A program made the position numbers and the translations under genes. 64,000 nt of DNA from Flavobacteriales bacterium (GTDB taxonomy: Bacteria > Bacteroidota > Bacteroidia > Flavobacteriales_E > Vicingaceae). The stretch spans positions 1-64,000 of the forward strand of contig PALM01000030.1 of NCBI GenBank assembly GCA_002706365.1, read 5' to 3'. The notes under the pieces were generated by a model, which was not told the origin of the DNA, searched no databases, and was given only the letters and a program-made list of their open reading frames with translations. Of this stretch, positions 54,867 to 62,342 are shown piece after piece; position 1 is the first letter of the stretch; every line of letters starts with the position of its first letter.

Positions 54867-55012
54867 TTCCCGCAGATGACGCAGATAAGACCTTTAGCTA
54901 CCAGACAGGAGATTTGATGATCTCTCTGATTTAATTCTAAATTCAAATTGGATGCAGAGCACTAATCAAATCTGCGAAATCTGCGAAAGAAATCAGCGTA
55001 ATCAGCGGGAAA
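54866..55012. repeat. Dispersed element with TTTCCCGC/GCGGGAAA ends, full copy 2 (147 bp)
   Basis: Ends TTTCCCGC and GCGGGAAA are inverted; the right end is TCTGCGAAATCTGCGAAAG then ATCAGCG words. Length and interior match the copy at 49024-49168. Confidence 0.8.
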
Positions 55013-55075
55013 TAAACTATTGATATTTCGAATTCCTATAGGATTTGAATTCAAAGGCTAATACTTTTGTTATCA

Positions 55076-55837
55076 ATGAATCAAACCAAAATCAGAGTCT
55101 CCGCCGTCTCCTACCTCAACACCATTCCTTTCATCCACGGAATTGAGAATTCGCCTGCCCTTTTAGAACAGATTGAATTAAGCAGAGACATCCCTTCTGA
55201 ATGTGCTAGAAAATTAATGAGCGGGGAGGTAGATCTTGGCTTAGTTCCGGTGGCCATTTTACCTCAGATGGATGAATCTTTTATCGTAACCGACTTCTGT
55301 ATAGGCGCGGTGGGTGAAGTGAGTTCAGTCTTGCTCTTCTCAGATGTTCCTTTGGAAGAGATCGAAGAGGTCTATCTTGATTATCAATCTAGGACTTCCG
55401 TTCAGCTTTGTCACATCCTCTGCAGAGAATACTGGAAAATCACACCCAAATTCATTAAAGCTGAGCCTGGTTTTGAATCAAAGATCAAGGACAAAACTGC
55501 CGGATTAGTGATCGGTGATCGTTGCTTTGGCATGAAAGGCAAGCATAAGTATCAATACGACCTATCCAAAGAGTGGTACGATTGGAAGAAACTACCGTTT
55601 GTCTTCGCTGTTTGGCTTAGTAGATCAGAATTGAGCAAGAGTTTTGAGCAAGAGTTTAATACCGCTTTGCAAAATGGCCTTGGCGACTTGATTGGAGCGA
55701 TCAAGAAATATCCTTACGAAGGACTGAGTCATGATGAGCTATTGGCTTATTTAGAGAAATCCATCGATTATCATTTGGATGATGATAAGGTGAAGGGATT
55801 GAATGAGTTTTTAGCTGCGCTAGAATCTAGAGTCTAG
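55076..55837 (+). CDS. mqnA: Chorismate dehydratase (futalosine pathway)
   Basis: First committed step of the futalosine route: dehydrates chorismate to 3-[(1-carboxyvinyl)oxy]benzoate. 253 aa from the ATG at 55076 (MNQTKIRVSAVSYLNTIPF); an upstream in-frame TTG is less likely. The family signature VSAVSYLNTIPF and the LGLVPVAIL segment are clear. No signal peptide. With mqnB and mqnD at 44.6-46.1 kb, three of the first four enzymes of the pathway are in this window, in two separate places. The last four codons (ESRV) and stop TAG come from a 7-bp tandem tract. Confidence 0.95.
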   Translation: MNQTKIRVSAVSYLNTIPFIHGIENSPALLEQIELSRDIPSECARKLMSGEVDLGLVPVAILPQMDESFIVTDFCIGAVGEVSSVLLFSDVPLEEIEEVYLDYQSRTSVQLCHILCREYWKITPKFIKAEPGFESKIKDKTAGLVIGDRCFGMKGKHKYQYDLSKEWYDWKKLPFVFAVWLSRSELSKSFEQEFNTALQNGLGDLIGAIKKYPYEGLSHDELLAYLEKSIDYHLDDDKVKGLNEFLAALESRV

Positions 55838-55853
55838 AACCTAGAGTCTAGAA
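55819..55853. repeat. 7-bp-register tract (TCTAGAG type), 5 units, overlapping the mqnA stop
   Basis: Five heptamers (GCTAGAA, TCTAGAG, TCTAGAA, CCTAGAG, TCTAGAA). The mqnA stop codon TAG (55835-55837) lies in the third unit. Confidence 0.9.
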
Positions 55854-55867
55854 ATTAAATGTAGAGT

Positions 55868-56311
55868 ATGAAAGAAGAACTGTTATTCCTATACAAAAGG
55901 GATCTATTGCAACTCAAAAATGAGGTTGAGGCTTTTAAAGATGAGAGTAATCTATGGCGATTGGAAGGTGAGATCAAGAATACCGCTGGTAACCTGGCTT
56001 TGCATCTGTGCGGAAACTTACAACACTTCATTGGACATATACTCTGCGGATCGGATTATCAAAGGGATCGAGATTATGAATTCGCTGCAAAGAATGTCGC
56101 TAGAGAAGATATCATCAAAGAAATAGATACCACCATAGAAACCCTTGAAAGGCTTGTCCCAAAGCTAGATAAGTCTACATTTGATCAAGCTTTTCCAATC
56201 AAAATTGCTTTAGGTGATTTTACGATCTTTCAAATGCTGGTGCACCTTCAGGGTCATCTGAATTATCATTTGGGGCAGGTGAATTATTTGAGAAGGATAC
56301 TTGATTGTTAA
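55868..56311 (+). CDS. DinB-like protein
   Basis: A 147-aa four-helix-bundle protein of the DinB/YfiT-like superfamily. The metal-binding histidines expected for this fold are seen in HLCGNLQHFIGH near residue 44-55 and in HLQGHLNYHLGQVNYL near the C-terminus. Family members are often metal-dependent thiol transferases (bacillithiol or similar) or of unknown activity. It starts 14 bp after the heptamer tract following mqnA. Confidence 0.82.
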   Translation: MKEELLFLYKRDLLQLKNEVEAFKDESNLWRLEGEIKNTAGNLALHLCGNLQHFIGHILCGSDYQRDRDYEFAAKNVAREDIIKEIDTTIETLERLVPKLDKSTFDQAFPIKIALGDFTIFQMLVHLQGHLNYHLGQVNYLRRILDC

Positions 56312-56515
56312 TCGAGGGAATCCAGAATCCAAGAGTATCCAGATTAATGTACATTAATTCTAATTGTGAATTTGTATCCTAAAATAGTCTAAACTAAATA
56401 GCAAGCGAAGGATCTAAATATCATCTGCTCTAACCACAAAAGCTATTCGCTAGGCTCATAGCTTCACAAAGGCGCTTCGCTCTGCACAGCGGACACAGAG
56501 ACATTATATTTTTAA

Positions 56516-56543
56516 TCTCCGGCAACCGGCAATCGGCCATCGG
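56516..56543. repeat. 7-bp-register tract (CAATCGG type), 4 units
   Basis: TCTCCGG, CAACCGG, CAATCGG, CCATCGG in exact register, weakly continued by ACTCTTT, CAAATTT, CACACTT. The 56312-56515 part of this spacer holds no gene; around 56430-56500 it has an AAAGCTATTCGCTAGGC/GCGCTTCGC word resembling the one at 35673-35706. Confidence 0.7.
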
Positions 56544-56603
56544 ACTCTTTCAAATTTCACACTTCGGCTCCGCTCAGGGACCAAATACAGAGACCGGATT
56601 ACA

Positions 56604-56652
56604 GATGTTAGATGTTAGATGTTAGATGTTAGATGTTAGATGTTAGATGTTA
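56604..56652. repeat. Perfect 7 x 7-bp tandem repeat (GATGTTA)
   Basis: Seven exact copies of GATGTTA. It is the most homogeneous of the heptamer tracts and so probably the youngest; a slippage-prone variable-number locus. Confidence 0.97.
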
Positions 56653-56667
56653 GAAATCTATAGAAAG

Positions 56668-56695
56668 TCTAAACTCTAATCTCTAAAATCTAAAC
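56668..56695. repeat. 7-bp-register tract (TCTAAAC type), 4 units
   Basis: TCTAAAC, TCTAATC, TCTAAAA, TCTAAAC. Roughly the reverse complement of the GATGTTA/GATTTTA arm to its left, giving an inverted pair around a short linker (56653-56667). Confidence 0.88.
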
Positions 56696-56708
56696 TCTTC
56701 TTTCACAA

Positions 56709-59189
56709 TTAAAACGGATCAACATCAATCCCCAATCGAATACTCTTATACTCATCCATAGACTGAAAATGATTGAGAATATCTCTCAATACCGACTTGC
56801 TTTTCTTTAATGGTAGTCCTTTCTCTAGTTTTAGTACGATCTGTTGTAAATAAAAGGTCCTCACCCTTTCTACCATTGGTGCTTCCGGACCTAAAACCCT
56901 ATCCGCGAAAGCGCCCTTCATCTGATCTGTAAGATATGCAGCTGCTTTACCCACTTTGGCTTTATCGCGATGACGCAGAGTGAGGGTAATCATTCTAAAA
57001 AAAGGTGGATAGCGAAAATTGCGCCTATCGATCAACTCATTTCGATACATGCCTTCATAATCGTGATCGATGAGTTGACGAATGATCTGATGATCGGGAT
57101 TATAGGTCTGTATCAATACCCTTCCTCTTTTGCCTTTCCTTCCTGCTCTTCCAGCTACCTGACTCATTAGTTGATAGGCTCTTTCGAAGGATCTGAAATC
57201 GGGAAAATGCAAGAGATTATCGGCATTTAGCACTCCGACCAAAGCCACATTCTCAAAGTCGAGCCCTTTAGTAACCATCTGTGTTCCCACCAAAATATCT
57301 ACCTCACCTTCCTGAAAAGATGTAATGATTTGATGGTAGGCTTGTTTAGCTCTGGTGGTATCCAGATCCATACGTTGAATTCGCGCTTCTGGAAGATAAA
57401 TGGCCAACTCCTCCTCTATCTTCTCTGTTCCAAATCCTTTCACTCTAAGGTTGGTATCCCCACAAGATGGACAAGTAGAAGGCAATGGAATGTGATAACC
57501 ACAATAATGACAATTGAGTTGCTTCTTGTATTTATGGTAGGTTAGACTGATATCGCAATTGATGCATTGTGGAGCGTTACCACAGGTTTCACAGATCAGA
57601 ATAGGCGAATATCCACGACGATTTTGAAATAAGATGATCTGCTTCTTGTCCTCCAAACTCTCTTCCATCATTTTGAGGAGTTCAGGACTGAAGTGCGACT
57701 TCATTTGCTTGCGCTTGGTGGCTTCTGCTATGTCGGCCACTAAGATCTCTGGCAATTGGATCTCTCCATATCTCTTATTCAGCTGCACATAATGATACTT
57801 GCCTTCCTGAGCATGGTAAAAGCTCTCTATTGAAGGAGTGGCAGAGCCCAAAAGGACTTTGGCATTTTGCATAATAGCCAAATAGATTGCCGAATCTCTT
57901 GCTTGATAGCGAGGAGCAGGATCATATTGCTTGAATGTGGATTCATGTTCTTCATCAATAATGACTAATCCCAGATCTTGGAATGGCAGAAATAGCGCTG
58001 ATCTAGCTCCTAATATGATTTGAAAATCCTCATAATGTCCGGGATTGAACTTATTCACTGCATTCCAGACCTCTACCCTTTCGTTCTCATTGAAACGAGA
58101 ATGATACACCCCTATTTTCTCTCCAAAGATCAGCTGCAATCGCTGAACTATTTGGGTTGTTAAAGCAATCTCAGGCAGCAAATAGAGCACTTGTTTCTTT
58201 TGCTCAATAGCTTCTTGAATAAGTTTTATGTAGATCTCAGTCTTTCCAGAGGAGGTTACACCGTGCAGTAAAACCGTTTTATTCTCATCAAAGCCCTTTT
58301 TCACCTCTTCGTAGGCAGTTTGCTGATGAGTAGAGAGTGCTTTAGCTTCCTTTGATGCCTCTTCAGTTTGGAGTCGGCCCGACTCCACAGCATATACTTC
58401 AAAGATTCCTTTCTTAACCAACTCATTGAGCAAGGAAGCGCTAGCATTGGATTGCTTTTGAAGATCCAACTTTCTCACCTCTTCAGGATTCGACGAGAAG
58501 TGATTACTCATCTGTATATAGTTCATCAACACTTCTAGCTGGCGCTGTGCTCTTTCTAGCTGATCAAAAGCCTTCTGAAGATCCTCTTCACTTCTATATT
58601 GCTCGCTTAGCCTTACATAGTCGACCATTTTAGGTTTAAAGCGCAGTTTGATCTCCTCTTCAACCATAATGGCTTTCTTCTCGATCATCTTGCGAAGCTT
58701 AGGCTGGACATGCTTCACTTCCAAAATATCAGCAATCTCTTCGATCTTTAACACCTGTCTCAATTCAAGGGCTTCAATAAGCAGGAATTCATCATCGGAA
58801 AGATCATTGACCACAGATTGATAATCAGGGTGGAGCACGATCTTACTCTCACTGGCTAACCTTAAGCCTGCAGGCAAAGCAGCTGTCATCACTTCACCTA
58901 TATTGGCCATATAGTATTCTGCCAACCAATCCCAGAACTCCAATTGTCTTTCAGAGAGTATGGGAAATTCATCTACGATGGAGAGGATATATTTTGCTTC
59001 GTATTCAGCGGGAGCTGTTTCGTGTATCTTCTTGATCAGAGCTGAGTACTGCTTGCGGCCTTTTCCAAATTGAACGATCACTCTTTGTCCCACCTGCACC
59101 AGATCATTCCAATCTCTAGGCACCCTATAGGTAAAGGTCTTGGGCAGAGATAAAGGAAGAATGAGATCGACGAAATAGGTTTTGTGCAA
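56709..59189 (-). CDS. priA: Primosomal protein N' (PriA helicase)
   Basis: 3'-5' DNA helicase that reloads the replisome at repaired or stalled forks; 826 aa. The N-terminal 3'-DNA-binding domain (about 1-100) opens KTYFVDLILPLSLPKTFTYR. Helicase motifs are Walker A LLHGVTSSGKTEIY and DEEH; the double zinc finger is seen as CETCGNAPQCINCDISL, then CHYCG and CPSCG. The C-terminal helicase lobe has VAGRAGRKGKRG. Intact. Confidence 0.97.
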   Translation of the reverse strand: MHKTYFVDLILPLSLPKTFTYRVPRDWNDLVQVGQRVIVQFGKGRKQYSALIKKIHETAPAEYEAKYILSIVDEFPILSERQLEFWDWLAEYYMANIGEVMTAALPAGLRLASESKIVLHPDYQSVVNDLSDDEFLLIEALELRQVLKIEEIADILEVKHVQPKLRKMIEKKAIMVEEEIKLRFKPKMVDYVRLSEQYRSEEDLQKAFDQLERAQRQLEVLMNYIQMSNHFSSNPEEVRKLDLQKQSNASASLLNELVKKGIFEVYAVESGRLQTEEASKEAKALSTHQQTAYEEVKKGFDENKTVLLHGVTSSGKTEIYIKLIQEAIEQKKQVLYLLPEIALTTQIVQRLQLIFGEKIGVYHSRFNENERVEVWNAVNKFNPGHYEDFQIILGARSALFLPFQDLGLVIIDEEHESTFKQYDPAPRYQARDSAIYLAIMQNAKVLLGSATPSIESFYHAQEGKYHYVQLNKRYGEIQLPEILVADIAEATKRKQMKSHFSPELLKMMEESLEDKKQIILFQNRRGYSPILICETCGNAPQCINCDISLTYHKYKKQLNCHYCGYHIPLPSTCPSCGDTNLRVKGFGTEKIEEELAIYLPEARIQRMDLDTTRAKQAYHQIITSFQEGEVDILVGTQMVTKGLDFENVALVGVLNADNLLHFPDFRSFERAYQLMSQVAGRAGRKGKRGRVLIQTYNPDHQIIRQLIDHDYEGMYRNELIDRRNFRYPPFFRMITLTLRHRDKAKVGKAAAYLTDQMKGAFADRVLGPEAPMVERVRTFYLQQIVLKLEKGLPLKKSKSVLRDILNHFQSMDEYKSIRLGIDVDPF

Positions 59190-59254
59190 GGTTTCTCTTT
59201 TGGGAGATTGAAGTTACAAAGAAGGAGAAATTAATGGGTACTAAACAAGATTTA

Positions 59255-59368
59255 TTTTCCCGCTACAAAAATCAACATTGACTCCAAAAGCTTTATTGAT
59301 TGAAATGAAGTTTGATGAGAAATATAAACTCAAAAAATCTGCGAAAATCTGCGTGATCTGCGGGAGAA
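59255..59368. repeat. Dispersed element with TTTTCCCGC/GCGGGA ends, shorter copy (114 bp)
   Basis: The left end TTTTCCCGC and right end TCTGCGAAAATCTGCGTG with GCGGGAGAA match the element at 49024 and 54866, but about 30 bp of the left arm is missing. Confidence 0.68.
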
Positions 59369-59441
59369 TTAGGCATATATCTATAAATAAATAGATTTCT
59401 TATTGATCTCAAAATGTATTAACTTATAATGTATAATCATG

Positions 59442-59817
59442 ATGAGTGAAAACAAAATATCTTTTGAAATAAGAGGTTCTATATTTAGTGTATAATAATT
59501 TGGGGCCAGGACTTTTAGAATCAGTATATGTTAATGCACTAGCCTTTGAACTATTAAGGAGAAATTTAATAGTTCAAAAAGAAGTTCCTTTACCAGTGTA
59601 CTATAAAAATGAAAAGATGAGTCTTGGTTTTAGAATTGATCTTTTAATCAATAAAAAAGTTCTGATTGAAGTGAAGTCTGTTGAGTCTATTGCAGAGGTT
59701 CATCACAAACAAATACTAACCTATCTTAGATTGTCGAATCTGAAACTCGGAATTCTAGTTAACTTTAATGTAAGTGACATTAATCAGGGTATTTACAGAA
59801 AAGTAAATGGCTTATAG
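59442..59817 (+). pseudogene. GxxExxY family PD-(D/E)XK nuclease-fold gene, frameshifted near the 5' end
   Basis: From the ATG at 59442 the frame encodes MSENKISFEIRGSIFSV and then stops at 59493-59495. One base forward, from 59488, the frame runs VYNNLGPGLLESVYVNAL to the end at 59817, matching the GxxExxY family (normally one continuous protein of about 125 aa with IFxVYNNLGPGLLESVY). Restoring one TA in GTATAATAAT at 59490-59499 rejoins the frames. The nuclease core is intact: Asp in GFRIDLLI and the E-x-K of VLIEVKS. The short frame could start from GTG 59488, but this is not the family's natural start. Function of the family is not well defined. Confidence 0.85.
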
Positions 59818-59858
59818 CACTAAAATCAAGAAGTGACTTAGAAATAACATTGGTGATG

Positions 59859-59890
59859 TTCCCGCAGATCTCCCAGATTTTCGCAGATTT
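59859..59890. repeat. Left-end fragment of the CCCGCAGAT dispersed element
   Basis: TTCCCGCAGATCTCCCAGAT followed by TTTCGCAGATTT: left-end words of the 146-bp element without the right end. Confidence 0.55.
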
Positions 59891-59938
59891 CTTTCTCTGC
59901 CATTTAAGATAATATCGCTACATAAGCAGGAATACTAT

Positions 59939-60910
59939 CTACAACGAAAGCAATTCCGCCAACTCCAGCAGATTCCAATTGATCTCTTGATGGTGTTTTA
60001 CTGCTTGTTTGAAAGGTGTGAATGCTATATCACCGTTTATTTGTCCGACCATCTCCATTGAAAGTCCGGCCTTCAAAGCCTTCACAGCCGCATGACCAAG
60101 AGTGCTACCCAGTAAGCGGTCGTTGGCACTAGGACTACCCCCTCTTTGCAGATGACCAAGCACAGTGACCTTGGTTTCATAGTGGTCGAATTTCTTTTTG
60201 ACTTTGGCGGCCACTTCATAGGCTCCACCGGCATCATCACCTTCAGCCACAATGATGATACTACTGCTTTTATGTCTTTCCCAACCTCTTTCAAGCTTTT
60301 CGATCAATTGGTCGACATAGGTTTCTGTTTCTGGCAAAAGAATAGCCTCAGCACCAACAGAAATACCTGAACGCAAGGCAATGAAGCCCGCATCCTTACC
60401 CATAACTTCCACAAAGAAAAGGCGGTTGTGCGCATCAGCTGTATCGCGGATCTTATCTACACATTCCACTACCGTATTCACTGCGGTATCAAAACCCAAA
60501 GTAAAATCAGTTCCGTAAAGGTCATTGTCGATCGTACCCGGAACACCCACGCATTTTATCCCTTGTTCCTCTTCTAGGAGCAATGCCCCTTGAAAACTAC
60601 CGTCGCCACCAATAACCACCAAACCCTCAATACCTTTAGCTTTAAGATTATCTGCAGCTTGCTTTCTACCTTCTTCAGTTCTGAACTCTTTGGATCTAGA
60701 ACTCTTGAGTATGGTGCCGCCTCTTTGGATGATATTCGACACATCGGAAGAATCCATCTTCCTCATATCGCCGTTGATCAAACCTTCATAGCCTGAATAC
60801 ACACCCCAACATTCCATATGATGATTAACGGCAGTGCGCACCACAGAGCGTATGCAGGCATTCATTCCCGGGGAATCGCCTCCTGATGTTAGTAGGGCTA
60901 TTTTTTTCAT
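59939..60910 (-). CDS. pfkA: 6-phosphofructokinase
   Basis: ATP-dependent phosphorylation of fructose-6-phosphate in glycolysis, 323 aa, cytoplasmic tetramer. The N-terminus LLTSGGDSPGMNACIR gives the ATP-binding Gly-rich loop; GGDGSFQGA and the catalytic PGTIDNDLYGTD are standard. The effector segments are present (GHLQRGGSPSANDR). ATP-type active-site residues look normal (GGDG). Single gene, with an inverted heptamer pair upstream. Confidence 0.97.
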   Translation of the reverse strand: MKKIALLTSGGDSPGMNACIRSVVRTAVNHHMECWGVYSGYEGLINGDMRKMDSSDVSNIIQRGGTILKSSRSKEFRTEEGRKQAADNLKAKGIEGLVVIGGDGSFQGALLLEEEQGIKCVGVPGTIDNDLYGTDFTLGFDTAVNTVVECVDKIRDTADAHNRLFFVEVMGKDAGFIALRSGISVGAEAILLPETETYVDQLIEKLERGWERHKSSSIIIVAEGDDAGGAYEVAAKVKKKFDHYETKVTVLGHLQRGGSPSANDRLLGSTLGHAAVKALKAGLSMEMVGQINGDIAFTPFKQAVKHHQEINWNLLELAELLSL

Positions 60911-60921
60911 TTTTCTTGATA

Positions 60922-61025
60922 GATTTTAGAGATTAGATGTTAGATTTTAGATGTGCTGTGCGAATTGATGCATTAAATCTTAGAAATCTAAAAAGAGTCT
61001 AAACTCTAATATCTAAATTCTAAAC
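60922..61025. repeat. Inverted pair of 7-bp-register tracts (GATTTTA arm and TCTAAAC arm)
   Basis: Left arm 60922-60949 (GATTTTA, GAGATTA, GATGTTA, GATTTTA) and right arm 60998-61025 (TCTAAAC, TCTAATA, TCTAAAT, TCTAAAC) are largely reverse complements of each other around a 48-bp centre, as at 56604-56695. The right arm ends 2 bp before the stop codon (61028-61030) of the methyltransferase gene. Confidence 0.85.
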
Positions 61026-61027
61026 TC

Positions 61028-62254
61028 TTACTTATTATCTATTCTTTTACCTGAGAACAAACTAAACTTCCTAAACGAACATTCCAATTTACCATTCATC
61101 AAAGGAAATTTCCTCTCTGCTCTCAAGCCTATTCTTTTCAAAGCTTGAATATCAGAAGAAATGATCCAGGCATCCCAACCGGCATAGCTATGTTTGAGCT
61201 TAGTTCCGATCTCACCATAAAATTCGATCATTTTATCTTCATCTCCCAATCGCTCACCATAAGGTGGATTGAAGATCATAACACCCTTTTCGGCTGGAGG
61301 ATCCATCTTTAAGAAATCACCTTCCTGCACTTCGATGTACGATTTCATTTTTGAGACATTGATATTCACTCTTGCTGCTCTTAAAGAGCGAGCATCCTTA
61401 TCTCTAACGATGATCTTTACCGTTGGAGCTTTCGAAGATTTTCGTCCTTCTTCCAACACTTCTGCAAGCAATTCTCCATCAAAAGAGCTCCAAAACTCAA
61501 ATCCAAATCGCTCTCTCAATAGGTTGGGTGGAACATTGGCTTGAATCAAAGCCGCTTCAATTGCAATAGTTGCCGATCCACACATGGGATCCATCAAGAG
61601 TTCCTTGCCATCCCAATCTGAAAGCATCACCATTGCCGCAGCTAAAGACTCATTGATTGGAGCCTTATGTTGTTCTTTCTTATATCCTCTTTTGAATAAA
61701 GGATCGCCTGAGCTATCCAAAGATAGATCGATCTTATCTGCCCTGATATGAAGATGGATCTTGATATCGGGATTATTGCGCTCGATGTTTGGTCGCTTCT
61801 TACCTTGTTCTCTAAACCGATCGACAATCGCATCTTTCACCTTCAATAGGGCAAACTGTGAATGCGAGAAATGCTCTGAATGTACCGCAGCATCAATTGA
61901 AAAGGTAGCATCTTCTGAGAAGTAATCTTCCCATGGAAAATCCTTGGCTTGCTTGTACAATTCTTCATCTCTTCTTGCCCTGTAAGTATGGATTGGCACA
62001 AGGACTTTCAAAGCCGTTCTCAACCATAAATTGGCTTTGTACATCAATTTATGGTCACCTCTGAAGCTAACCGCACGCTTAAGTACTCTAACATTCTTTG
62101 CACCTAATGCATCCAGCTCCTTTTCTACCAATGGCTCTAGATGCTGCATGCAGGTTGCCACCATTTCAAACTCAGCTTTCTGACTACTTAGGTCGATAAA
62201 CTTGGGAGCTTCAAAACTTATACGTTTCCTTTTATTCATCTGCCAAAGATACAT
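61028..62254 (-). CDS. THUMP-domain class I rRNA methyltransferase (RlmL/YpsC-type)
   Basis: SAM-dependent 23S rRNA guanine-N2 methyltransferase, 408 aa. An N-terminal ferredoxin-like and THUMP region (about 30-165) is followed by a Rossmann methyltransferase domain with MDPMCGSATIAIEAAL and the target-base motif MIFNPPYGERLGDE (NPPY). It covers only the RlmL half of the E. coli RlmKL fusion. The start is uncertain: ATG at 62254, or 62239 (MNKRKRISF). Divergent from the symporter gene at 62343. Confidence 0.93.
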   Translation of the reverse strand: MYLWQMNKRKRISFEAPKFIDLSSQKAEFEMVATCMQHLEPLVEKELDALGAKNVRVLKRAVSFRGDHKLMYKANLWLRTALKVLVPIHTYRARRDEELYKQAKDFPWEDYFSEDATFSIDAAVHSEHFSHSQFALLKVKDAIVDRFREQGKKRPNIERNNPDIKIHLHIRADKIDLSLDSSGDPLFKRGYKKEQHKAPINESLAAAMVMLSDWDGKELLMDPMCGSATIAIEAALIQANVPPNLLRERFGFEFWSSFDGELLAEVLEEGRKSSKAPTVKIIVRDKDARSLRAARVNINVSKMKSYIEVQEGDFLKMDPPAEKGVMIFNPPYGERLGDEDKMIEFYGEIGTKLKHSYAGWDAWIISSDIQALKRIGLRAERKFPLMNGKLECSFRKFSLFSGKRIDNK

Positions 62255-62342
62255 AAAGGCATTGCTGGCTTTTTATAAAGATGTTGATAAGATTATCCAT
62301 ATCCAATATTATCTGAAGCGGAAATTTTATCCATTTGTATCT

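Noticed and set aside
56604-56652. GATGTTA x 7 as a CRISPR array
   Set aside because: The unit is only 7 bp with no spacers between copies; it is a simple tandem repeat.
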